The translations under genes were made by a program, and so were the position numbers. Shown here piece by piece: positions 12,004 to 23,124 of a DNA stretch of 64,000 nucleotides. The DNA comes from Favolaschia claudopus (taxonomy: Eukaryota; Basidiomycota; Agaricomycetes; Agaricales; Mycenaceae). Below the pieces are notes generated by a model. That model was given only the letters and a program-made list of their open reading frames with translations. It was not told where the DNA came from and did not search any database. The stretch spans positions 2,604,001 to 2,668,000 of the forward strand of contig JAWWNJ010000005.1 of assembly GCA_037176885.1 (NCBI GenBank), written 5' to 3'. The stretch's first letter is position 1, and each line of letters opens with the position of its first letter.

Positions 12004-15000
12004 ATGTCATCTCCGGAAATCCCTCAAATATCCCTCAAGACACCCCCAGCGTCACCGGAGCTAGCTTTCATCTCTTTCCCTTTATCAGATCCTCCTACTA
12101 TTACTCTTCATGAGCCTGGAGAGCAGTCAGTTGTTTCTCCAGTCAAGAGGAGCCGCAATGTCACCACCAAAGTTGTCCGCTCCCGGCCGGCGCAGATTGG
12201 GCTTCCAAGAAAGACACCAAAGAGGGCAAAGATGAATATGGACCAGACAGATCCTGATTTGGATCTGGTGATGTCTTTCCCCTTCACACCGATAGAAGGT
12301 GGAAGTAATGTTCCGTCCGAGTCTTCTAACCCTCAGCATGAACAAGAGGAGTTAATCTTGGAGGAAACAACCTATGATGCCTATGTGGAATCTGTTCTGG
12401 ACGAAAGTACCGGGTTCTTCCAGATTGCTAGGGATATGTTTGTTGTGAATGGGTGGGATGCAAAAGCAAAGCGATCGAAGGTGAGTAGGAGTTTACTTCG
12501 AGATAACATAGACTTTAAACAGATACAGGACACTTGGTATCATGTACAACAGTCCAAGATAGGCTCGGAAGTGGTCATTGTCTGCACATGTCCAACTAGC
12601 AAGCCGGATTATACATGTCAGCATGAATATTTGTTGCTCGAGCATGGTTCCTTTCTATTTTCATCCGAGGGATCTCCTCTTTTAGGTAGGAGACCATTGT
12701 TGTATCGGTTTCCTCTCTAATATGATATCAAGACATGGGGGAGGAGGTTATCCTCTTTTCTCGTCAGGCCGATCTCGAGGAAGATCAATGGCTCAATCAC
12801 TTCTCTTGTCCATCGCCTAACAAACGAGGTCTAGGCGGTCGTGTGGTAGTCGTGTATGAGGGAAGCGACGAGGGAATTGGTCACTGGAGGTGTTTGAAGG
12901 ATTCTGCTGCTTGTGCTCATATACCAATGTGTCGACGTCAATTCTCCCAATTAGTTGGAAGGGATCTTGAAGGGCATTATGAGGAACCGTCAGAAACAAG
13001 AAGTAATTCTGGGTGTGAGTTCTCTTCTCCTCCTCCCTGGAAACTCTCGAAGTCTTATTCACAAATCTGTTTGAAGCCCGGACGATACGGAGCAGCAGCT
13101 ATGCTGGTAGTGTGTCTTTCAAACAGCGGCCCCCTCCGATCTGGGCTTCTCTACCGGCAGATCCCCCTTTTCAACGTGTCTTGCCATTGACTTCTGCTCC
13201 CATTCACATTGGCCTTGAGCTAGATTCCTCCTGTCCTTGTCGCACCATCTCTCGCTATCAGTTTCGTCCACTCGATACCGGAACAATCAAAACTATTCCT
13301 TGTAGAATCTACGGGCTATACCAAGCCTTCACATCTTCTGTGGAGGTTCAAACCTGTGTTTGCAAGTACCGTTCCATTGGCCCAGATTGCGCAGCTCTAG
13401 GCATTTTCAATTACAACAACAAGACACTGTTTACACAAGAACTCCTTGATGAGTACACTGCAGCCTTTACGTCGTCTGAAACCCCCTTCTCTGCCTGGGT
13501 TCTGGTTGTTTCACGGCGGTATTCTTTACGAAACCAGGTTTTCTGCAGCGCAGAGACATTTCGGTCCGCCTGGTTTGCGTACGTCAAACTCCAGTATCTA
13601 GAAGGGGATATGAATTGTCCGAAGTGTGGACCGTCACCGGAAAACACCATTTGGGATGGTGTAACACTGGCATTCAACAAAAAGCACTTGCTACCCTCTC
13701 TTGAACCTCCGACAATCACTCAACCAACTTCTATTGTCCGAGACTCAACTCGGTATCTTGCAGATCAGCAATTGATTACGGACTCCTACTCTCGTAGTTT
13801 GATTCGCAAAGTTGTGCTTGGCCCTCCGCTTCTCATGGGAAGTGGATTGGAGGATGGAGATTCATCCGAGGAAGGGGAAGATAACGATACAGCAGGATCT
13901 CAGCCTACCAAGCAAACAAAGGGAGGGAAGAAAAATCGACAACTGCTGGAAAGGTTGGATGCCATTCCAACAACCGTCAGCAGATTGGCAGGGATCAACC
14001 CTCCTCTTGCTAGGTTGTTTGGTGTGTATTTCGGAGAAAATGCAGTTGTTCAGAGGCTTGTTCCTCCCGATGTTTATAAACGTTTCTTTGTTCAGGTACT
14101 TCACTCTGGTTTTGGGCCCATGGATGTTAATTGTTGTTTTCGCCAGATAAGTTCTGACGAATCCATACTTCAAATGGTCAACGCAACTGCCCTACAAGAT
14201 CTGAAAGCTTTTCTAGCTGCTCCCACCAAGATGAATGCGACTACCCTGGTCCACATTCCCGTTCTGCATGGCATTCTAGCTTACACATTCTTGACTACGA
14301 ACGAACTTGAAGCGACTTCCGATGTTCTGAGTATTTGCGCCTGGATCTCTCAGCGTGCAGATGCTATACTGGGGTGGCTCAAAAAAGACGCCAGACCTAT
14401 TCCCCTCTTGACTGGAAATAGCCACGAGAAACCGTGGATGGAGGCAAGTAAACAACCTCTTGATCATTAAAGCATTTGTTCATCCTCTTCCCCTTAGACC
14501 GGATGCTGTTACGGAATGCCCAAAATTCGGGACCGCCCAGTATATCCAAAATTGAAGTATGATACTCAGCCAGATTCTGGAGGCAAGCGCGGCGGGAAAT
14601 GCTCAAAATTCTATTCCCAATACGGCGAACGAAGACTGACTGGAGGTATTATGTGTGTTTGGTGTACGCACAGTGTCTGTTACGGATTCCACTGCATTCC
14701 AAAAGGCGAAGGGCGGAATGATGTTTTCTCTGCCTTGATTACCAGATGGGAAAAGCCACCAAAGCGAGTCATTTACGACTTTGCTTGCGCCTTGGGACCT
14801 TATTGCATGACACGGGAGCCGGACTTTTTTGCGGAAACCCAATTTCTCATCGATGATTTTCATGCAGTCGGACATACAAAATGTGCCCCAGCAGCCTTTC
14901 TCAAAACATACTGCGCAGTGGACCCGCGGCTTCGTTACATCAACTCCAGTGCAGGAGAGTGCGGAAATAGTGGGATATCAAGAATCCGGAAATCCGTGAG

Positions 15001-15082
15001 TTACATGTCTCAGGATAGAGCGATTGTATACACCAAGGTCTTTCTCTCGATTTGGAATAGACAGAGAATTTTGTCCATGTAA
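12004..15082 (+). CDS. KDZ-type transposase with SWIM and CxC5/CxC6-like clusters
   Basis: About five exons: 12004-12480, 12523-12685, from 12733, a long exon to 14443, and 14498-15082. An acidic/basic disordered N-terminus is followed by a SWIM-type zinc finger (CTCP..., then TCQH; C-x-C-x8-C-x-H) and by the block NHFSCPSPNKRGLGG with SAACAHIP, typical of this family. The long exon carries CPCRTISRYQF, VCKYRSIGPDCAALG and MNCPKCGPSPENTIWDGV, the CxC5-like region. The last exon carries CVWCTHSVCYGFHC, then VIYDFACALGPYC, FLIDDFHAVGHTKC and INSSAGECGN, resembling the catalytic D, D/H and E blocks of KDZ transposases. The final intron (14444-14497) uses a GC donor (GCAAGT). No internal stop or frameshift was seen outside intron calls, so the enzyme may be functional. 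The exon junction near 13000-13110 is uncertain. Confidence 0.75.
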
Positions 15083-15109
15083 TAATCATATGTACTTGTA
15101 TGAACACGG

Positions 15110-16020
15110 GTAATGAGTTCTGAGATTCAAGTACACAGGGTGTTAAAGAGTCAGGGAGGTACTAAGTTCCAAAAACCCAACCACAAAGACATTCTGAATT
15201 GTTGGATACAAAGACGAGAACTGCCAAGTTCATTGAGTTTTGAGATTCGAAAAACCAGTGGTGCCTACTTCATATTGTGAGATTCCAGAACCGGCAATCT
15301 CAGTGTCATCCAGTTCTTAGATATAAAAACCTCCGAGTGGGAGCCGTTAGGTTCTGAGATTTGAAAACCTGTGAGTGGAAGCCATGAGGTTCTGAGATTC
15401 AAAAAAAGGGTGCAGACGTAGCCGTGTGCTGAGATTCAAGAACCCACAGTGTCTACATCTCAAGGTTGTGGTATTCAAGAACCTACGACCCCAATGTCCT
15501 CGGGTTCTCAGATTCAAAAACCTGCAGGCAATTGACGTCAGGTTCTGAGATCCAAGAAGAGGTAGTCGGAGCGTTGCTGAGTTCTGAGATTTAAGAACAG
15601 TTGGTGCCGATGTCGCAGGGTTGTGAGATTTAAAAACCAGGGTTCCCAATATTGTCAGGTTCTCGGATTCAAAAACCTAGGAGCGAAAGCCGTGAGGTTC
15701 TGATATTCAAGAACAGGGGAGCTGAATGTCATGGGGTTCTGATATTCAAAAACCTGCAGCCGAACGTCGTCAGGTTCTCGGATCCAAGAAGAAGTAGTCG
15801 GAAAGTTGCTGAGTTTTGAGATTTAAGAACAGTTGGTGCGCATGTCGCGGGGTTGTGAGATTTAAAAACCAGGGTTCCCAATATTGTCAGGTTCTCGGAT
15901 TCAAAAACCTAGGAGCCAAAGCCGTGCGGTTCTGATATTCGAGAACAAGGGAGGCAAGCGTCGTCCAGTTTTGGTATTTATAAACCGCCGGTGAGTATTT
16001 GTTGGGTTGCGAGATTCAAG
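15110..16020 (-). repeat. right subterminal repeat array
   Basis: About twenty copies of a unit close to GGTTCTGAGATTCAAGAACC, separated by 20-30 variable bases. The unit is itself an imperfect palindrome (GGTTCT...AGAACC). Two longer sub-blocks repeat almost exactly (15566-15680 and 15804-15912). It mirrors the left array at 4970-5400. Confidence 0.85.
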
Positions 16021-16108
16021 AACATAAATCTTTTTTTCTCGAGAGAGGGACGCCAGACGGATGTGACGAGGATGGTGGGTAGTGGTAAGAACTAAATACC
16101 TACCCAAA

Positions 16109-16192
16109 CATTCCGCCCGCTGTACCCCTTCCTTCAGCCGGCTGAACCCCAGATGTGTGACCGGCGGTACACGTTTTGACGGCCGGTCACTC
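16109..16192 (-). repeat. right terminal inverted repeat of KDZ element
   Basis: Reverse complement of the left terminus at 4797-4880 with a few mismatches, ending ...GGCCGGTCACTC. Confidence 0.9.
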
Positions 16193-16525
16193 CCCACCTA
16201 GGCCCTTGGTTGCACACCACGAGCACGAGCTATATCTGGGTTCTATCTTCAGACCGTCGCCGCGCTCTCAGCACGCCCTACTATCCCCGAGGTTCTTTCT
16301 CCCATGCCGCCGTAATCGTTCCTCCTCCAAGTTCTAGGGCCTACTTCACGGAGAGCTCGCCATTCGCCGAAGCCGCGCTCATACTTGCTTGGACTTGGTC
16401 GTAAATCCACACCAGCGGCCCAACTAGTGTATATCTGGGATAAGGTCTCCATCGCGCAGAAAAGAACTGCAAGGAACTGCATCACCACTGTAGGCGTTGT
16501 CTTTGGCCTGCTGGAGGGCTACCCC
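16193..16525 (+). other. 5' flank of the transporter gene
   Basis: No gene recognised. The stretch lies between the KDZ right terminus and the transporter start. A long open frame runs into the transporter from 16385, but its residues do not look like the family, so it is treated as leader. Confidence 0.4.
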
Positions 16526-17854
16526 ATGGCGCCGAGATTCCGGGTGCAAAACGCCGCTGTAGATGAACAGGCAAGTGAACAGGCAACACCTGAGTTGAAA
16601 GGAATTGGCGGGCCCACCAAATCGAGTCTTTTGGACCGTTTGGCACACTTTACGTGGGTGAGTTGCGTGTTTTTCTCAGTGAACAAAAAACTTGTCGTTG
16701 AGCGACCTATGCAGGCATGGTTCACGCTGCCAATGGCCACGGGCGGCATGTCTCTGCTGCTCTCCTCTCAGACCCAGCCGCATGCATTTGATGGCTTGCA
16801 AACGATTGGAAAAATCGTGTACCTCTGGGACCTCTTCCTCTTCACTTCTGTTGCAATCTGCATCACCTACCGTTTCAAACGGTTCCCGGGAACCTTCACC
16901 GCATCACTCACGCATCCGACGGAGAGCTTGTTCGCTGCTACGCCTCTTCTCAGCCTCGCATCTATCATTGCTGCGATTGCACGCTACGGTATACCATCCT
17001 GTGGTCCGTGGCTGATAGTCGCCTATCGCATCCTTTTCTGGATGTACTTCGCCATCAGCTTCGTCGCCGCTGTCGGCCTCTACTTCCTTCTCTTCACCAG
17101 CCCAGCCCTCAAGCTCAGTGACATGACGCCGGCTTGGGATCTCCCGATCTTTCCATTCATGCTCTCGGGTACCGTCGCGTCCGTCGGCGCGGCCTTCCAA
17201 CCTCCAGCGCACGCGGTGCCCATGATCATCGCTGCCCTTGCGGCTCAGGGTCTCGGGATGCTCATGAGCATGATGATGTATTCCAACTACATCCACCGCA
17301 TGGTGCAGTACGGTTTTCCGTCACCCTCCGCGCGCGCGGGGATGTTTATCGCCGTTGGTCCGCCGAGCTTCACCGCGCTCGCGCTCATAGGTCTCGCAGA
17401 AGCATTCCCGACATCATACCACCCTTATTTTGGCGACAACGGGGAGACGATTACGGCGGTCCTCAAAGCGGTCGCAACGATGACCGGCGTCTTCATCTGG
17501 GCGCTTTCTCTGTGGTTCTTCTGCATCTCTGTCCTCGCGTGCGTCGCCGCGCGCGCAGAAATGCGCTTCCGTCTCAATTGGTGGGCGTTCGTGTTCCCGA
17601 ATGTGGGGTTTACTATTGCGACGATTAGCATTGGGAGGGTGTTTCGGAGCGAGGCAGTGGAGTGGGTGGGGAGCGGCATGACGCTTTTGCTGGTCGCTAC
17701 GTATTTGGCGGTGGGAACTAGCCATGTGAAGGCGGTATTGAGAAGGGATATTCTGTGGGAGGGGAAGGACGAGGATACGTATTGGGGAGAACGGGATCAT
17801 AAGATGGAGAGGTTGGTTGAGAAGGGCGGAGACATGGGTCAGGGAAGAGTGTAA
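16526..17854 (+). CDS. TDT-family transporter (Mae1/Ssu1/SLAC1-like)
   Basis: Two exons (16526-16657 and 16715-17854) separated by a 57-nt intron. The start ATG at 16526 has a good context (CCCCATGGC). The protein is a plasma-membrane carrier of the tellurite-resistance/dicarboxylate transporter family, whose fungal members export sulfite or import C4-dicarboxylates. Features seen are FTWAWFTLPMATGG at the first membrane helix (the family signature region), about ten hydrophobic segments, and PPSFTALALIG in the second half. The length of about 443 residues fits the family. The acidic/basic C-terminal tail (WEGKDEDTYWGERDHKMERL) is cytosolic. Substrate cannot be decided from sequence. Confidence 0.85.
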   Translation: MAPRFRVQNAAVDEQASEQATPELKGIGGPTKSSLLDRLAHFTWVSCVFFSVNKKLVVERPMQAWFTLPMATGGMSLLLSSQTQPHAFDGLQTIGKIVYLWDLFLFTSVAICITYRFKRFPGTFTASLTHPTESLFAATPLLSLASIIAAIARYGIPSCGPWLIVAYRILFWMYFAISFVAAVGLYFLLFTSPALKLSDMTPAWDLPIFPFMLSGTVASVGAAFQPPAHAVPMIIAALAAQGLGMLMSMMMYSNYIHRMVQYGFPSPSARAGMFIAVGPPSFTALALIGLAEAFPTSYHPYFGDNGETITAVLKAVATMTGVFIWALSLWFFCISVLACVAARAEMRFRLNWWAFVFPNVGFTIATISIGRVFRSEAVEWVGSGMTLLLVATYLAVGTSHVKAVLRRDILWEGKDEDTYWGERDHKMERLVEKGGDMGQGRV

Positions 17855-18826
17855 GTTTGCGAGTCGCTCTGCTTGTGACCGGCGCGGGCACTCGAGCGCA
17901 ATACGTCCGGACCTCCACGACGCTTGGGAATACCTGCTGCCGCCTCGCGTACGTCGAGGCTCAAATTCACCGCTCGCGCCAAGAGCTACGCGACATTTCT
18001 GCTCGGACGGGAGTTCGTTACCACTGCATATGGCCGCCGAATGTAGCGCAGGACAGTATGTGTAAATGTCAGCTATCTGAATTAGAATTGCGTTTACTGT
18101 CCTTTCGACCACCAGTGAATTCGAACTCGAGGACCCCCCGTTGTGGCGTCGACTGATCAAAGCGGGCAAACCACCCGCAAATCGTGCAAAGCTGCTGCGT
18201 TGGGCCACTATATGTTGGCAAGTCAAAGCATGTCGAACATTCAAAGCGGTTGGATCCAAGTTGGTTAGATCGACAGAGAGAAGACCACTGTTGGTTCGGC
18301 GGTTCACAGCAGTGGCATGAATCGAGGGAACGCTTGGGCCCTGATGGTCATGGAAAGGAGGCTCCAGCGCAAGGTCCCCGAACGATGAAGATGAACGAAC
18401 AAAGGACCAAGCGTAAAGCGGTGGCACCTTGGAGGTCCAAGCCGCGAGGCGATGACGACGCGACACTCTCTCAGAAAATCTGACGTTGAGTCCGCCGTGG
18501 CTACGAATCATTCTGGATCAGCGGCGAACTTGTGCTGACTCGAGATTAGGCTTTCGGCCCAGAAGATGGACAACGAAAGTTCCCGAATTTGGCAAGTTCC
18601 ATTTTACAAAGCGCCACGAACAAGCGATTTCCGGCGGAAAACCCAGTCCGCAAGCAAGTCTAAGCGACAGACCTTCAAATCGCTTTTACCAAAGCGGAGC
18701 CAAATCGGGAAGATGGAGAGACTTTAAAAGATTCAAGAAGCAGGATTCATGATACTCAACCCTGCACATCGCTCCTTCCTTGCCACTGCCGACTCCAACC
18801 CTTAACAACAACATACTTCTACCCCC
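17855..18826. other. intergenic region, no gene seen
   Basis: About 970 bases. Open frames exist on both strands but lack coherent exon structure or family resemblance. The right part is presumably the promoter of the HMG-box gene; a pyrimidine-rich CCTTCCTTGCC stretch and CCCTTAACAACAACATAC leader precede the ATG. Confidence 0.4.
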
Positions 18827-19704
18827 ATGTCGATGTCTTCCGCAGAGAATGTCCCGCCGCAGCATACACCCCGTCCTCCGAATTCGTTCATGTGCTTCCG
18901 GTCTTGGTATGCGAGGCAGCTCAAAGAGAAGGTAGCGAAGGCTCAGGCTGAGGGCTCGAAGGCCAGCAAGGCACAGATGGTGGACCTCAGTCGTCTGGCC
19001 GCCGCGAAATGGAACAGCATGAGCGTGGAGGAGCGACAGCCGTTTGTCGAGATGGCTCATCGGGCCAAGGATGCACACAAGACGACGTACCCCGACTACA
19101 AGTTCGCACCCAAGAAGGGGACTGGATCTAAGACCGGTGGCAGGCCTCGGCCTTCTGGTCGTGGTGCTGCTTCCTCACCCACCCACGCAGCTGCGGAGCC
19201 GGAGCTGGTGCTGAACTCGAATTCTTTTGCTGGTCGGGGCAGCGCGTATCCTTCATCGCCTTCCCCGTATTATTCACCCAACACTCAATACGGCGAGGTA
19301 CCTCATGGTTCTTACGAATCAGCACCACTAGCAAGGGCACCGAGCGATGTACGTTCATGCTCTTTTCTCTCCCTCTATGCATGGGGCTGATATTTCTTTT
19401 GCTTTAGTTCCAAATCGCCTCGGGCTCTTATCAGCATCATCCTTCTCACCCGAATCCATTCACCGCTCCTCATCCATCCCACTTCATCCCTGCTTCATCC
19501 AACCCCGTCCCTCCGCCTGTTTTCCAGTCGTATTTGATGCCACCGGACGCGTACGGGCGCGCTCACGATCTTACTGCAGCTCCTTCGCAAGAGCTGCCAC
19601 CGGCGGACTTTTCGTCTTTCTGCCAATGGGATGATGACTTCTCCCACGCCCCCTCTTCTTCCTACACAGGAGTGCCTCAGAAATCACATTATCGGCCGTA
19701 CTGA
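18827..19704 (+). CDS. HMG-box transcription factor
   Basis: Two exons (18827-19348 and 19408-19704) join in frame to 272 residues. An HMG box of the MATA/Ste11-like type lies at about residues 15-95: RPPNSFMCFRSWYARQL, then QMVDLSRLAAAKWNSMSVEE and MAHRAKDAHKTTYPDYKF. Such proteins bend and bind DNA in the nucleus; in basidiomycetes related factors act in mating or development. The rest is a Pro/Ser/Tyr-rich region (YPSSPSPYYSPN) typical of an activation domain. A mating pheromone precursor sits 35 kb away at 54015, but no functional link can be shown here. Confidence 0.85.
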
Positions 19705-20032
19705 TTTGCGAGCGATGACCCTCACTACGACTGCAAGTCTGCAATTATTAATTAAAGATTCCATCATCTCACGAATTAGACGAACTTATGCTTATGATTT
19801 ATATGTTTACTCCGCCTATGTATCCATATCTACTGTATTGTATGTACTCTGTGACCTACGGAACCACTTTTACTCGCTTTCAATTGAATTCATTCGAGGT
19901 TATTTGCCGTTGTGGACGCGACGCGTACCTGCCTAATCCAGGAATCCGCGCATCAAAATGAGTGTTATGCGTGACTTTGTCACAATTTTATCTTACTCCT
20001 CACCCTCACGACCTCTTAATCTTTCTTGGCTA
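19705..20032. other. intergenic region, no gene seen
   Basis: AT-rich 3' flank of the HMG-box gene and promoter of the next gene. No recognisable element. Confidence 0.4.
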
Positions 20033-21769
20033 ATGATGAACCCAACCCTTCCTACAATCGACGAGAAGAATCCTCTATACTGTCCAGGAATCACCGCCTC
20101 TAGCTACCTCAGCTCCCTCCGCCGTCAAAACCGCCGCCGTCGCAAATCGTCGCGTTCTGAAAATCAGCCTCCAAAGAAACAATTTCTCTCGTCTTTCGCT
20201 TGCCTCCTCGAGAAAGCTTTGCAAGAAGCGAATGATGATACGCTGGGAAAGATCTCGCAATTGGAGGACGACTCTACTACAGCCGCATCTTCCACACAGG
20301 CATCTTGGAATATCTCTGCCTCTTTCGAGCATCGTGGCACGCTCAAACCCGCGATTTCCCGTGTACCTTTGAAGCGGAAGCGTTCTAGCTCGTCGTTCAG
20401 CGATCTTGTTGGGTCTCCGAAACATATACGCTCCATCCAATCTGTCCACGAAAGCTCTTTCGAAATCAGCGTCAGACAAGACAAATTGAATTTCTTTCCT
20501 CAGAGGGCTCAGTTCTCGCCCACTGCTCCCACTAAGAAGCCGTCTCCCAAGGCGATGCTCACCGAAGACTTGAAGGCCAAGGTTCGCATCCTCGAAGGTT
20601 AGGCTCCTCTGGCCATCGGCAAGATCGCATACAATCTAACGACTTGCAGACGAGCTGTACGGCCCGCCCATTGGCACTGAGTCTCCGCGTGGTCTCAAGC
20701 CCCTCATCAAGCACATCGATTCTCTCATGCCTGGCATCCGTCTCCAACAACGCCTTTCGAATCTTCCCGACCTGAGCCATCAAGCGATTGCGGACTTTCT
20801 CGGCGACCATGGTGTGTCATCAGCAGGCATATGTGCGCATGTCTGAGTACTGAAGCTTACTCCTAGGTCTCCTCAACGTTCGCATCCTCGCCTTCCTTCG
20901 GACTTCGGAAATATGGCGGCTCAAGATGACCGATTCTTTCGACGAGGAGGACGGCCTCAATCTTGGCAGTAAAGATATCTTGACTGGTGCGCGCCGTGGG
21001 GCGGCGTTATGCTTGGTCTCTGACTTCTGGCGGGCTCGGCAGTTTTCAGCAAACCTCACAGCTTTCTATTCTTGACCGAGCTCTCCTTTAGCGGTACCCG
21101 CGTGCAAGACGCCGACATCGTCCACATCCACCACCTCCCGCGTCTTGTGACGCTGTGTCTGAACAACACGGGTATCGGAAACGAGGCGTGAGTACTGATT
21201 CTGACCTTCTGGCGCCTACATACAGTCCGCTCCCCAGCGTCTTCAATCTCTTAGCTCTCAAGCGCTCTCTCCTTCAGCTTTCTATCGCCATTAACCCGCA
21301 CATCGACGACGACGCAATTCCCGCTATCATCATGCTTGCAAAGCTTTCGTTCCTCACTATCCTTGACACCGCCATTGACATGCCTGGAATCCGCCGCCTC
21401 GCTCAGACGATCTATGACGAATCCCGCATCATCGACATCGAGGTGCCCTCGGCGTGCGAGCACTACGTCAAGAGCAAGTCTCTCTTTCTCTGATTGTCAT
21501 CCACGTCTGACTGTGTTGTAGACCTCGAGTCCCACTACCTCGTCGACCCCAAGCCTCCGCTCATCGACAACCCCGACATTGTCCCCGAACTCTCCGCCGC
21601 CGCTCTCAAGCGCAACCTCGCCGCTCATGCGGTGCAGAACTCCTCCATCGTTGCTGCGGGTACGAAGCCCGAGCTGGCACTGCGTTTGAAGACGCTGCTC
21701 CAGACGCGCAAGGCGGACCTCCTTGTGCGCGAGATGCTCGCGGATGGTGACGAGGTTGCGGGGCGGTGA
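20033..21769 (+). CDS. leucine-rich nuclear-type protein with SAP-like tail
   Basis: Six exons (20033-20597, 20650-20811, 20867-20986, 21043-21187, 21226-21473, 21522-21769) close in frame to 495 residues. The N-terminal ~190 residues are Lys/Arg/Ser-rich and disordered ([15 protein letters not shown]). The middle shows leucine-rich-repeat-like spacing ([58 protein letters not shown]). The C-terminus has a SAP-like helix pair ([16 protein letters not shown], then [14 protein letters not shown]), a motif used for nucleic-acid binding. Intron 5 has a GC donor (GCAAGT) and intron 4 is only 38 nt. Function unknown; a nuclear role is inferred. Start could also be the neighbouring ATG at 20036. Confidence 0.7.
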
Positions 21770-22373
21770 TGGATGTCGGATATGTCAGTGAATAATCTGA
21801 TGTCCTCCTGGTACTCGATGGTGGTCTGTCTCTCCCTCATACCTTGGTTATCGTTGGTCACTATGTTATCGTCCGTGTCATTGTACTGTACTGTTCTCAC
21901 TAAATCCGCGCGCTACCCTAGATTCCTCCCTGTAATTCGCATTGTAATCCGTATAATTCAAGTCGCTTTATTACCAACATTCGAGGGGGCTCCGAGCGAT
22001 TGTTGTCTGTGCTGCTGCTTTCAAACTCTAGTCGAGCAGACGTAAAGAAGACGAGCTATGGATGCAACGGTCGTGGTGTTTTGGTGCTTTGAGACTGTAG
22101 TCGAGCTACAGATGCCACGACGGTGAGCACTACAAATCGCGCGTCGTATCTCGGACTGCAAATTTTGAATCCTGTTTCTGCGGTTTAACCCCCCCCCCCC
22201 CCCCTCCCGCCGTCCCATCTGCAGCTGGGGTCAGCAATATTATGCACACATCTCTCCGATTTAGCTCAGGTGCACAGTGCGCTTTTCTTTACACTTCAAA
22301 TAATAAAGATATAGTACTCAGGCTACAAAAGTTCGTCGGCAGCAACAACAAAACACAAACTACCACCACCTGC
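21770..22373. other. intergenic region with poly-C run
   Basis: No gene recognised. The stretch contains an uninterrupted cytosine run of about 18 bases near 22187-22204. Both flanking genes end here (convergent). Confidence 0.5.
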
Positions 22374-23124
22374 TCAGCTCTTCAACGGCTTATACGCCAC
22401 CTTCGTCGCACACCCACAACACCTCCCCAGCAAGAACATAATCGGCGTCACAAACAGCAACAACATCGCCACCACCGTCAACCAAATCGCGTTCCCCATA
22501 ACCGCGCTGTTCACCCCGCTCTCAGCGTTCACCCTCTTCTTGATGATGAAGAAGAACGCGAGATCGAAGATGAATACGGTGAGCCCTGTGGCGCCGGCGA
22601 AGCCGGAGAAGCAGTCGGCGCAGCATTCGGCTATGAAGGGGATGCCGAGGAGGGCGAGGAGGGCGAAGACGAAGGCGATGAGGGAGACGACGAGGGCGAC
22701 GATGTGCAGGACGAGGGCCTTTGTCAGGGCGGCGGCGGCGACGTTGACGCTGTTGGTGAGGACAGCGGGGAGGGAGCCGTTGATGTATTTAGATGCCTCT
22801 ACAGTTTCAAAAAAAAAAAAAAAACAGTATTAGTGTCGTGTGCCAACCAACAAAAGCGAGAAACAAACCGCCAAGGTCATACCCAATCTTCGCAGGCGAG
22901 CATTGCAGACCCAAACCATTCTTGAGGTCTGTGCAATAGCCTAGTACACCCAGATCGACGAACGGGGTGGTCTGGTTGGAAGAAGCCGTAGACGCAGCAG
23001 CGCCGGCGAGGTCGATGCGGAGGAAGTAGATGGATTTGAAGTAGGGCACATCAAAGGCGACGAGAGCGAGGAGGACGGAGGCGGCGGCGATGGAAGCTAC
23101 GCCGAGGATTTTGTCGCAGCCCAT
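22374..23124 (-). CDS. SUR7/PalI-type four-helix membrane protein
   Basis: Two exons (22869-23124, 22374-22798) close in frame to 226 residues. The architecture is that of fungal SUR7/PalI proteins: a first helix (ILGVASIAAASVLLALVAF), an extracellular loop ending with GYCTDLKNGLGLQCSPAKIGYDLG, then three more helices and a short cytosolic tail ending in a CCGC cluster. The Cys-containing extracellular motif and the helix order support the call. Such proteins mark eisosomes or act in ambient-pH sensing (PalI/Rim9). The 70-nt intron contains a 16-base poly-T run. An alpha-arrestin of possible PalF type lies 18 kb away, which is suggestive only. Confidence 0.75.

Larger units (their letters stand above)
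4797..16192. mobile_element. KDZ-class DNA transposon with TET/JBP cargo
   Basis: Near-perfect inverted termini bound the segment. The left end reads GAGTGACTGGCCGTC and the right end, reverse complemented, reads GAGTGACCGGCCGTC. The match continues for about 85 bases to the GCGGGCGGAATG block, with a few mismatches. Inside lie subterminal repeat arrays at both ends in opposite orientation, a TET/JBP-like dioxygenase, two uncharacterised cargo genes and a KDZ-type transposase. Published surveys of fungal genomes describe the association of TET/JBP genes with KDZ transposons; this copy appears structurally complete. No convincing 8-bp target duplication was found outside the TIRs, so exact ends are uncertain by a few bases. 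Confidence 0.85.

Noticed and set aside
15110..16020. Regular repeats with spacers resembling a CRISPR array
   Set aside because: The window is eukaryotic, the repeats are degenerate, and they mirror an array at the other transposon end, so they are subterminal repeats.
4789..16200. 8-bp target duplication around the KDZ element
   Set aside because: Bases outside the termini (TAACTAAC and CCCACCTA) do not match; no duplication is claimed.
16385..16525. Extended N-terminus of the transporter
   Set aside because: It does not resemble the family, and a well-placed ATG at 16526 follows.
17414..18511. Long minus-strand open frame of 365 codons
   Set aside because: It overlaps the transporter coding region in antisense and has no family resemblance.
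22187..22204. Poly-C run as a functional element
   Set aside because: A simple homopolymer with no adjoining signal; noted only as composition.
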